Source of the DNA: Prevotella sp.
GTDB taxonomy: Bacteria; Bacteroidota; Bacteroidia; Bacteroidales; Bacteroidaceae
Reading direction: 5' to 3'
Length of the DNA stretch: 64,000 bases
NCBI GenBank assembly: GCA_022641735.1
Contig: JALCDQ010000004.1
Span: forward strand, 56,192 to 120,191
This document shows positions 33,966-40,829 of this stretch, one piece after another (the stretch's first letter is position 1; every line of letters begins with the position of its first letter). The position numbers were made by a program, and so were the translations under genes. The notes under the pieces are model-generated. The model saw nothing but the letters and a program-made list of their open reading frames with translations, had not been told where the DNA came from and did no database searches.

Positions 33966-36436
33966 CGCCAAAGGCCTCAAACAAGGCAGGGGCGCATCTG
34001 CTGGCGCTGAACCCGCAGAAGAGCCCTAACCGAGGCAAGGCTGTCACGCTGACGCTGGACGACTATGACCAGCTGACGCATGCGCCTTGGCTGGAGAGGC
34101 TGACGGCAGAGATACGCTCAGGCAAGGAGGGGCTGAAAGCAGAGCTGCCCTTCCGCTGTGCCCACTATTCAGCCTTCAGAGGAGAGCGGCGCAAGCAGGT
34201 GAACATCCTGCCGGAGGCTTTCCTCTATCAGACCACCATCGACGTGGATGATGCTGAACTCGTGGAGCATGCCATCCAGCGGGCAAGGCAACTCAACGAG
34301 CAGCCCGGCAAGTGGAACGGGAAACTGCTGCACCTCGAATATTCCGCCCGACGGAAGCTGCACATCGACCTCCGTCTGCCTGTAGGCATGACGGTTGAGG
34401 AAACGCAACGGGAATATGCGGAGGCTCTGGGAGTGCCTTATGACGCGGCCTGCATCACGCCCGAAAGGTTTATCTACATCACGCCGGCAAGTGAGGAGCT
34501 CTATCGCTCGGCGCATTGGTATGAGCAGCTCGATGGCGAGCAACTGAAAATGTATCGCGAGGCATTCAGGAAGAGAGGACTGGCAATAGATGGGAGGAAA
34601 GGGAACGGCCTCACCCCAACCCTCTCCGAAAGGAGAGGGAGAGCGGAGAACTCCCAAAGCCTCACCCCGACCCTCTCCGAAGGGAGAGGGAGAACGGAGA
34701 ACTCCGAGGGCTCGGAGAACTCAGAGAACTCTGCCACTGCTCAAAAGTCTGCTCAAAAGCCTGAGAACGCTTCGCTCTCACCCTCTCCTTTCGGAGAGGG
34801 ACGGGGAGAGGCCAGCGGGGCTATGCCTCGCCGCCTTCTCAAAATCTTTGACCTTTGCCGCCGTCATGCAGGACTGAGCCACGTGGACATTCTGACCGTC
34901 GGCAACCGCCACACCTCTCTGCTTGCCATCCTCTCCGCAGGCATGGCGCAACTGATGACCCTCGACGATGCGCTGAACGTGGTGAGCGTGAAAATGCCCG
35001 ACTATGCGCAGGAAAAAGACTGCCAGCAGCTCATCCGCGACTTCTATCACAACTATACCGAAAACGGCCGTCAGATGACGCGCTCGGTGATGGAAATCAA
35101 TGCGGAAGCCTCAAGGGAGGACGCTCCCGAAAAGGCAGAACAAGCGGAAGAGGCAGAGTCCTTGCCGAAGCCTGCCAGCCTGTTGCAGAAAGACACGTTG
35201 CCCACCGGCTTGAAGGAATCGCTCACGGGACTGCCTGCCAACATGCAGATGCCGGTGCTCTGCGCCGTTCTCCCATTGGCTGCCGCTTATGCTGACGGCG
35301 TGGAGGTGGAATATTGCGACGGAAGGCGGCAGAATCTCGGACTGATGAGCATCATCGTGGGCGACCAAGCATCGGGAAAGTCCACTTGCCGTGAGGTCAT
35401 CGACGTATGGGAAAAGCAGATGGACGAGGAAGACGCCATCGCCCGCAAGCGTGAGGATGAATGGAAACAGCAACGCAAGACCCGCAAGGCCGACGAGCGA
35501 GCCATGGACGACCCTCACACGCTCATCCGCAGCGTTCCCGTCACCATCTCCTGCTCCACCCTGCTGCGCCGATTCAAGAACTCACGAGGGCATTGTCTTT
35601 GGAGCTTCGGCGAGGAGCTGGACACGTTGCGCAAGACCAACGGCGCAGGCTCGTGGTCGTCGAAATACGACATCTACCGCCTTGCCTTCGATCGCGGCAC
35701 GTGGGGACAGGACTACAACAGCGACCAAGCAGAGTCGGGCGTGGTGACGGTGGCTTACAACTGGGCAATCCTCGGCACTTACGGCGCATTGGAGAAATGC
35801 TTCAATCATGACAACGTGGAGAACGGCCTCTCCTCACGCGTCATCATAGCGGAAATGCCCGACAACGCCTTTGCCAAGATGCCTCTCTACGAGCACAGAA
35901 GCCCGGAAGACGACACGCTCATCGAGCATGCGGTGAGCACGCTGAGAAGCAAGCAGGGATTCTATGAAACGCCGAAACTGCGCAAGATGATAGCCGAGTG
36001 GGTGGAAGGGAAACGCATCGAGGCAGCCAAGGACGTGGATTACGTGAAGGACACCTATCGCAAGCGTGCCGCCGTCATCGGCTTCCGTGCAGGCGTCATC
36101 GCCTTTCTGCTCAGTGATGAGCAGGAAACGGAGGAGGTGCTCCACTTCGCCAGGATGATGGCAAACTACGTGCTGGAAGAGCAATGCTACATCTTCGGCG
36201 AAAAACTAAGCTCAGGCATGATTTCCGCTACTGCTGAAGGCGTCAAAAGGGGAAAGAACAACATTATCTTCGACCAGTTGGATTCCGTTTTCACCCAAGA
36301 GGATTTAATCCGCCTGAAAGGGAATGAGGCAAGCGACGCGCTGATTTCAAACATCATTTGCATTTGGAAGAAAAACGGATGGATTGAGAAAGTAGGAAAA
36401 AAGCAATGGAAAAAGAAATTAAGAAGTGACAGTTAA
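33956..36436 (+). CDS. BT4734/DUF3987 primase-helicase-like protein with repeat-derived linker
   Basis: An 826-aa protein. Residues 1-210 match the BT4734/VirE-N region, with primase-like stretches such as TTIDVDDAELVEHA and LEYSARRKLHIDLRLPVGMT. Residues about 285-365 form a helical linker domain, and the DUF3987 ATPase follows, with Walker A VGDQASGKSTCRE (about 468), SFGEELDTLRK and TVAYNWAILGTYGALEK. Such proteins resemble primase/helicases of mobile elements. Residues about 218-289 (LTPTLSERRGRAENS, LTPTLSEGRGRTENSEGSEN, LSPSPFGEGRGEA) are encoded by three palindromic repeat elements inserted in frame, forming a low-complexity linker between the domains. The stop codon lies in a TAATAAG heptad repeat. 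Confidence 0.82.
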   Translation: MVITPKASNKAGAHLLALNPQKSPNRGKAVTLTLDDYDQLTHAPWLERLTAEIRSGKEGLKAELPFRCAHYSAFRGERRKQVNILPEAFLYQTTIDVDDAELVEHAIQRARQLNEQPGKWNGKLLHLEYSARRKLHIDLRLPVGMTVEETQREYAEALGVPYDAACITPERFIYITPASEELYRSAHWYEQLDGEQLKMYREAFRKRGLAIDGRKGNGLTPTLSERRGRAENSQSLTPTLSEGRGRTENSEGSENSENSATAQKSAQKPENASLSPSPFGEGRGEASGAMPRRLLKIFDLCRRHAGLSHVDILTVGNRHTSLLAILSAGMAQLMTLDDALNVVSVKMPDYAQEKDCQQLIRDFYHNYTENGRQMTRSVMEINAEASREDAPEKAEQAEEAESLPKPASLLQKDTLPTGLKESLTGLPANMQMPVLCAVLPLAAAYADGVEVEYCDGRRQNLGLMSIIVGDQASGKSTCREVIDVWEKQMDEEDAIARKREDEWKQQRKTRKADERAMDDPHTLIRSVPVTISCSTLLRRFKNSRGHCLWSFGEELDTLRKTNGAGSWSSKYDIYRLAFDRGTWGQDYNSDQAESGVVTVAYNWAILGTYGALEKCFNHDNVENGLSSRVIIAEMPDNAFAKMPLYEHRSPEDDTLIEHAVSTLRSKQGFYETPKLRKMIAEWVEGKRIEAAKDVDYVKDTYRKRAAVIGFRAGVIAFLLSDEQETEEVLHFARMMANYVLEEQCYIFGEKLSSGMISATAEGVKRGKNNIIFDQLDSVFTQEDLIRLKGNEASDALISNIICIWKKNGWIEKVGKKQWKKKLRSDS
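34606..34815 (+). repeat. Three palindromic elements inside the DUF3987 coding sequence
   Basis: Perfect 20-bp hairpins at 34620-34639 (CCCTCTCC-GAAA-GGAGAGGG), 34671-34690 (loop GAAG) and 34781-34800 (loop TTTC, opposite orientation). The two direct copies share about 40 bp including GAGCGGAGAACTC-type tails. Between them the GAGAACTC/GAGGGCTC repeat encodes the ENSEGSENSENS stretch. The reading frame stays open throughout. Confidence 0.88.
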
Positions 36437-36528
36437 TAAGTAATAAGTAATAAGTAATAAGTAATAATTAAAATTCAGAGGACTCTGAGCGCTCAGAGAA
36501 CTCTGAGAACTCAAAAAAACTCAAGCTC
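36432..36528 (+). repeat. TAATAAG heptads plus GAGAACTC repeats
   Basis: Five heptads (36434-36468) begin at the DUF3987 stop codon, then ATTCAGAGGACTCTGAGCG and GAGAACTC repeats lead up to the DUF5675 start. No promoter is seen. Confidence 0.75.
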
Positions 36529-36900
36529 ATGGAAATAACGATAAAGCGCTTTGCCCGACGCAAAGAATATGTGATAGGGCATCTCTACGTAAGTGGTTGC
36601 TATCTGTGCGACACGCTTGAGCCTCTGCCCGGCTGCATTCCGGAAGGCAGCTACAGAGTGCTCATCACGAAAAGCCCGAAATTCGGGTGCTGGCTGCCTC
36701 TCTTATGCGGAGTGCCGAAAAGGACTGCCATCCGCATCCATGCCGGCAACACGCCAAGGGACTCAAGGGGCTGCATCCTTGTAGGGAAAAACACGGAAGT
36801 GGGCAGGCTCTCACAATCGCAATACTATCTGAAATGGCTTATCCAGCTAATCACAAAAGGAATGGAAAAAGAAAAGGTGATGATTTCAATTAATAAGTAA
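36529..36900 (+). CDS. DUF5675 family protein
   Basis: 123 aa starting MEITIKRFARRKEYVIGHLY. Family signatures: CDTLEPLPGCIPEGSYRVLI and IRIHAGNTPRDSRGCILVGK. The H-x-GN...GC arrangement recalls the His and Cys of L,D-transpeptidase-like folds, so a cell-wall or peptide-bond activity is conceivable, by inference. It has no signal peptide. The last residues (ISINK) and the stop codon are supplied by TAATAAG repeat DNA, so the native C-terminus may have been altered. In related loci an amidase gene often takes this place beside HU and smalltalk genes. Confidence 0.8.
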   Translation: MEITIKRFARRKEYVIGHLYVSGCYLCDTLEPLPGCIPEGSYRVLITKSPKFGCWLPLLCGVPKRTAIRIHAGNTPRDSRGCILVGKNTEVGRLSQSQYYLKWLIQLITKGMEKEKVMISINK

Positions 36901-37055
36901 TAAGTAATAAGTAAGAGGTAATAAGTAATAAGTAATAAGTAATAAGTAATAGATAATAAGTAATAGGTAATAAGTAATAAGTAATAAGTAATAAGTGAAA
37001 AATCTGAAGGGTCAAACTATTAACTATTAACTATTAACTATAAATTATTAACTTC
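36887..37055 (+). repeat. TAATAAG heptad block
   Basis: About 14 imperfect heptads (AAGTAAT, with AGGTAAT and AGATAAT variants) from 36890 to 36995, followed after a short spacer by the inverted type (TATTAACTATTAACTATTAA) at 37018-37052. It starts inside the last codons of the DUF5675 gene. Confidence 0.85.
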
Positions 37056-37104
37056 CAAAAGCGCGTGCGGCGCATTCCGCATAACTTCTAAAACTATATT
37101 AACT

Positions 37105-37569
37105 ATGGCAATATTGTATAAACTTTGGCAAGACAACCGCAAGACTTCGCTCTATCCGGGCAAGTGGTATGCTAAGGCTGTCCATCAGACTACCGTCGGC
37201 CTCAACGACGTGGCTGCTCGCATCGAGCGCAACTGCTCTATGAAAAAGAGCGACGTGGTGGCCGTGCTCACCGAGATGGTGGAGGTGATGAAGGACGAAC
37301 TTCAGAACTCCAACATCGTGAAACTCGACGGCTTCGGCGCCTTCAAGGTAGGCATGAAGACCAAGCCAGCAGCAACGGCCGCCGACTTCAACCCTGCTAC
37401 CAACGTGACGGGCTATCACGTGAACTTCCTGCCAGCATCGCACTCGCTGCCTAACGGCACCAATGCCAAGGGGCACGCTAAGCGCACCATCGTGCGCGAC
37501 CTCCTCGAGGGCACTTCCTGCAAGGAAACCACGCAGAATGCAGTGGTGAAGACTGCTGTGAAGCCTTAA
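37105..37569 (+). CDS. HU-like DNA-binding protein
   Basis: 154 aa, starting MAILYKLWQDNRKTSLYPGK. It follows the Bacteroidales HU-like pattern: an N-terminal strand region (YAKAVHQTTVGLNDVAARIE), helical MKKSDVVAVLTEMVEVMKDE, then NIVKLDGFGAFKVGM and a beta-arm region with NVTGYHVNFLPASH. The C-terminal extension beyond residue 120 is low in complexity. It should bind and bend DNA. It lies in the DUF3987/DUF5675/smalltalk island, where HU-like genes recur in this order. Confidence 0.82.
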   Translation: MAILYKLWQDNRKTSLYPGKWYAKAVHQTTVGLNDVAARIERNCSMKKSDVVAVLTEMVEVMKDELQNSNIVKLDGFGAFKVGMKTKPAATAADFNPATNVTGYHVNFLPASHSLPNGTNAKGHAKRTIVRDLLEGTSCKETTQNAVVKTAVKP

Positions 37570-37670
37570 AAGGAAAGCCTCTGGCCTCTCTCCAGCTCTC
37601 CCCGAAAGGGGAGAGTGTTCTAAAAGGCAGAGAACTCTGAGGACTCTGAGGACTCCGAGGGCTCTGTCTT
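37570..37670 (+). repeat. Palindromic element, copy 4, with GAGGACTC repeats
   Basis: CTCTCCCC-GAAA-GGGGAGAG (37596-37615) right after the HU-like gene, followed by GAGAACTCTGAGGACTCTGA repeats. It could end transcription, but no T-run follows the stem. Confidence 0.75.
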
Positions 37671-37712
37671 AACTCAAAAAACTCAAAAACTTAAAAACTC
37701 ATAGCCTCAAAA

Positions 37713-37757
37713 AAGACCCCTTCTCCCTCCCTTTTCGGGGAGGGCTGGGGAGAGGCT
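37713..37757 (-). repeat. Palindromic element, copy 5 (inverted, imperfect)
   Basis: CTCCCTCCCTTTTCGGGGAG followed by GGCTGGGGAGAGGC, the opposite orientation of copy 4. It sits directly upstream of the smalltalk gene. Confidence 0.65.
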
Positions 37758-37766
37758 ACTTTGATT

Positions 37767-37868
37767 ATGAAAAAGGAAACTTGGAAATTCATCATACAAT
37801 TGGCTATCAGCATTCTCACTGCCATTGCCACCACGTTGGGCGTGACAAGTTGCATGGGGGTTCTTTAG
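37767..37868 (+). CDS. Smalltalk protein, 33 aa
   Basis: MKKETWKFIIQLAISILTAI followed by ATTLGVTSCM and a four-residue tail. This is the smalltalk family of very short Bacteroidales proteins: basic N-terminus, one transmembrane helix and a conserved SCM. The SC motif gives it a lipoprotein-like appearance. It is too short for normal gene calling but matches the family closely. The usual neighbours (HU-like and DUF3987/VirE genes) are present. Function unknown. Confidence 0.85.
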   Translation: MKKETWKFIIQLAISILTAIATTLGVTSCMGVL

Positions 37869-37941
37869 CCTCTCTCTGACTCTCCCCCTTTCGGGGAGAG
37901 GACTGAGAACTCGGAGCCCTCGGAGAACTCAGAGGGCTCTG
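37869..37941 (+). repeat. Palindromic element, copy 6
   Basis: TCTCCCC-CTTTC-GGGGAGA (37881-37899) directly behind the smalltalk stop, followed by GAGAACTCGGAGCCCTCGGA repeats. Confidence 0.75.
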
Positions 37942-37955
37942 ATTGGAAGCCCAAA

Positions 37956-38006
37956 AATATAAAAAATAAAAAATAAAAAATAAAAAAATGCCCTATTTGG
38001 CAGAAT
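37956..38006 (-). repeat. TGCCAAATAGGGCA-(T6A)n element, copy C (inverted)
   Basis: Read on the minus strand it is ATTCTGCCAAATAGGGCA followed by repeated TTTTTTA, matching copies A and B nearly base for base. With those copies it brackets the 29.3-38.0 kb island in inverted orientation. It lies downstream of the operon terminator at 38057. Confidence 0.8.
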
Positions 38007-38056
38007 TTCCCTCTCGCCTGAAAAAACGGCGATGACGGAAATGGGAAATAACAAAA

Positions 38057-38083
38057 TGAGGGCAGTCCTCACGGAGTGCCCTC
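38057..38083 (-). terminator. Terminator of the eight-gene glycosidase operon
   Basis: GAGGGCA (38057-38063) and TGCCCTC (38077-38083) pair. On the minus strand the stem is followed by ATTTTGTTATTT. It lies 60 nt after the stop of the last gene (38143). Confidence 0.7.
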
Positions 38084-38142
38084 TTAACCTATCATTAATT
38101 ATGAAAAAATCTGAATCCCTAAGCCACGCATGGCTCTATGGT

Positions 38143-39801
38143 CTAAAACGAGAATTTTGGCGTTGCATTGAGTATATCCATCATCTCCTTGTCGAAATTC
38201 GTTACCTGCCGGAGGTTGGTATCGAAAATCATCGTGTTGATGTCCTTAGCCGTGCAGGGCTTCCACTGCGGGATGCCGGCGGCATTAGGATTGCCGGTTC
38301 TGGCAAAGGCGATGACTCCGTTGCTCATGATGGAACCCAGTCTGACGGCAGCAGCAGAGCCGCCGTTGTTGTGGCTGTAACGCGCCACATTGTCAAAGCC
38401 GAAAGCGATGTCGGAGCAATGGAAACACCGGAAGGCATCGTTCATCACCTTGGGATTGAAGGTGAAGAGGTAGTTATAGACGGGCGCGCCTCCCATGGCC
38501 ACTCTTGCCTGAATGCCTTCGATGGCGCAGGGACGGAAGAAGTTGTCGACAAGGATAAGGTCTTTGACAGCAAGCTGTGGATAGGCTTTCTTGCCTGCTG
38601 CTATGAAGGCATCGGCCTTAGCGCCATAGACTTTCTTCAGATACTCCGTAGCAGTGAGGTCGTCCTTGGCAAAAGCGCCGTTGAACGCTCCTGTAATCTC
38701 GTTGCCCACCGTGCCGATGACAAAGGGGATGTTCCGGTTGAGGTCTGCCGTTTCCGCAGACATGGGCTGATGCGGCAGGATGTTGCCGTCGACGACGGGC
38801 GACCAGCCGATGAGGAAAGCCCAGAAGCCTTCTTTGGCGCACTGCTGATGAAGGGTGGCGATGGCTTTGTTGCCAGCCTCGAGGAGCTGCTCATAAGGCA
38901 GGGTCTTCAGCTTGGCAACGTCAGAGGGTTGCAATCCGAGATTCTTCAGGGTCTCGGCGGCAAGCAGTTGGGAATATTTGCGCTCCATCACCTTAGGGCC
39001 GGAGCCACTTTCTACGACGGCTTTGGCGATGAGCCCCTTGGCAGCCGGCGTAGAGCAAAGGGTATAGACCTTGCCTCCACCTCCACTCTGCCCCATGATG
39101 GTGACATTCGAAGGGTCGCCGCCGAAGTTGGCAATGTTGTTATGCACCCACTTCAGCGCCTCCACCATATCGAGGAGTCCGGCATTGCCCGACGATTTAT
39201 ATTCGTCGCCATAAGCCGAGAGGTCGAGGAAGCCGAGCACGTTGAGCCGATGGTTGACGGAAACGAAGACCACGTCGCCTTTCTTGGAGATGTTGGTGCC
39301 CTCATATCCTGCCTGCTCATGACTGGAGCCTTCGGCATAGCCGCCGCCATGAAACCAGACGATGACGGGTCGCTTATGGCCGTCGTTGAGTCCGGGCGTC
39401 CATACGTTCAGATTCAGGCATTTGGCCTCATCAGCCCAGCCGTCATCCCAATTGAAATAGAAAGCGCCCTCATCTTGCGCCCATCCTGTGCGCACGCCAT
39501 GAGGAGCCACAGCGCCATAGTTGCGGGTAGACTTCACGCCTGTCCACGCATCGGGAGCCACGGGAGCCATGAAGCGCTCTGCCTTGGCATAAGGGATGCC
39601 CTTATAGATGTAGATGCCCTTCTGGATGTATCCTGCCACCTTGCCATATTGGGTTTCGGCGGTCACCTTAGCCACATCCGTGATGACCTCATCGGCACCG
39701 GCATTCTCAGCATTGTCTTGAGCGACCGTCTTGCCGGGGAAAAAGACTGCGGCACTCAGAAGAAAGGCAAAAGCCCATTGATTCTTGATTTTCATATTCA
39801 T
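38143..39801 (-). CDS. Type B carboxylesterase, secreted
   Basis: 552 aa with signal peptide (ending KTVAQ). Alpha/beta hydrolase of the carboxylesterase/para-nitrobenzyl esterase family: oxyanion region VIVWFHGGGYAEGSS, nucleophile Ser in NVTIMGQSGGGGK (about residue 235), and CLNLNVWTP. A His in the C-terminal third (CFHCSDIAFGFDN) sits where the catalytic His is expected. The classical GESAG is here GQSGG. It should cleave ester groups from carbohydrate or phenolic substrates in the periplasm. Last gene of the operon, 20 nt after the nucleoside hydrolase. Confidence 0.88.
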   Translation of the reverse strand: MNMKIKNQWAFAFLLSAAVFFPGKTVAQDNAENAGADEVITDVAKVTAETQYGKVAGYIQKGIYIYKGIPYAKAERFMAPVAPDAWTGVKSTRNYGAVAPHGVRTGWAQDEGAFYFNWDDGWADEAKCLNLNVWTPGLNDGHKRPVIVWFHGGGYAEGSSHEQAGYEGTNISKKGDVVFVSVNHRLNVLGFLDLSAYGDEYKSSGNAGLLDMVEALKWVHNNIANFGGDPSNVTIMGQSGGGGKVYTLCSTPAAKGLIAKAVVESGSGPKVMERKYSQLLAAETLKNLGLQPSDVAKLKTLPYEQLLEAGNKAIATLHQQCAKEGFWAFLIGWSPVVDGNILPHQPMSAETADLNRNIPFVIGTVGNEITGAFNGAFAKDDLTATEYLKKVYGAKADAFIAAGKKAYPQLAVKDLILVDNFFRPCAIEGIQARVAMGGAPVYNYLFTFNPKVMNDAFRCFHCSDIAFGFDNVARYSHNNGGSAAAVRLGSIMSNGVIAFARTGNPNAAGIPQWKPCTAKDINTMIFDTNLRQVTNFDKEMMDILNATPKFSF

Positions 39802-39821
39802 AGTTTAAGTCAGACATTTAT

Positions 39822-40823
39822 TTAATTTTTGGAAAACAATTGCAGTTTCGCTACCATATCATTGAACATCAGCCGGGTGTCAATCTGCGTGTAAACACGG
39901 ATGATGCGCCCTGTAGGGTTAGGCTGATAAGCGCCGTTGCCGTCAATCTTCGGGCAGGGCGTGGGTGTCCACTTGCTGCTGCTCGGGTCAGCCTCGAAGC
40001 CTGTCTGCAAAGAGGTGAGCAGAACCAGCGGACTGTCGCCCAGCACATAGACCTCACCCATCGGGATGCCGAAGCCCTCACACTTGCTGATGACGTTGTC
40101 GATGGCATTGCTCAGCAGAGCACCCGTCTTGCCGCATGGCTTCACGGCTGCGTGCATCTCGGCGGTGCTGAAAAGGCACTGGCGATAAGCATCACGAGGA
40201 ACCTGCCAGATGCGCACATCGCTCTTGTTGAACACCACTTGACCGGCAGGAATGCTCAGGTTGAGATTGTATTCCACAGCCGAATATCCAGGAGGAGGCA
40301 CAGCGCCGAAGCTATACTCCTGACCGCCTATCCATACGACGATGACGTTCTTGCTGATGGAAGGGTCGATGAGCAGGGCGCTGGCAATATTGGTCAGAGC
40401 CGCGCCGCAAACCACATAGAGAGGCTTGTCGGGACTGCACTTCTTAGCCTCGCTGATGATGAGGCGCGCTCCGGGAGAATCCATCGCCTTGTCGGCAGAT
40501 GTCATCGGAGTCTCAGAACCCGCAACGACCACGAACTTGCCCTTCATGCCCATCGCATCGAGCAGGCTGTTGGCTTTCTCCACCGACTCCGTAGCTTGGT
40601 CAGAACGGCTGGTAAAACCCGCATTCGCTTTCCCTGTGAGATGTCCGCCCACAATGCCGACGATGTCGGTAGTGGGAGAAAGAGCATGCTGAGCCAATTC
40701 AAACAATCCGTCGGGGTCACCGCAGAAATCGTTGTCGATGAGCACTTTGACTTTTTTCACTTGTGCGTTGGCTGCTGCCGCAAAGACAAGCAGCGTGAGC
40801 AATGACAGAAATAATCTTCTCAT
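39822..40823 (-). CDS. Secreted nucleoside hydrolase-like protein
   Basis: 333 aa with signal peptide (FAAAANAQ). The Ca-binding Asp cluster of the inosine-uridine hydrolase fold is present as VLIDNDFCGDPDGLFEL (classical DTDxGxDD altered to DNDxCGDPD). YVVCGAALTNIASALLIDP matches the GPLTNxA motif region, and VVWIGGQ follows. Nucleoside hydrolases cut N-glycosidic bonds; secreted versions in carbohydrate operons may act on other glycosides. It is 6 nt after a GH3 gene and 20 nt before an esterase, so it is part of the glycoside-degrading unit. Substrate not deducible. Confidence 0.8.
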   Translation of the reverse strand: MRRLFLSLLTLLVFAAAANAQVKKVKVLIDNDFCGDPDGLFELAQHALSPTTDIVGIVGGHLTGKANAGFTSRSDQATESVEKANSLLDAMGMKGKFVVVAGSETPMTSADKAMDSPGARLIISEAKKCSPDKPLYVVCGAALTNIASALLIDPSISKNVIVVWIGGQEYSFGAVPPPGYSAVEYNLNLSIPAGQVVFNKSDVRIWQVPRDAYRQCLFSTAEMHAAVKPCGKTGALLSNAIDNVISKCEGFGIPMGEVYVLGDSPLVLLTSLQTGFEADPSSSKWTPTPCPKIDGNGAYQPNPTGRIIRVYTQIDTRLMFNDMVAKLQLFSKN

Positions 40824-40829
40824 AGCCGT

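Noticed and set aside
31688..37868. Complete prophage or integrative element
   Set aside because: No integrase, terminase, capsid, relaxase or attachment repeat beside a tRNA was found; only DNA-binding and primase-like genes are present.
29259..38006. The TGCCAAATAG elements as simple terminators
   Set aside because: The stem is only 4 bp, is broken in copy B, and copy C lies beyond a better terminator. I list them as repeats instead.
38032..39825. 597-codon plus-strand open frame opposite the carboxylesterase
   Set aside because: Composition is atypical and it contains no known domain. The minus-strand esterase has signal peptide and catalytic motifs, so this frame is a shadow.
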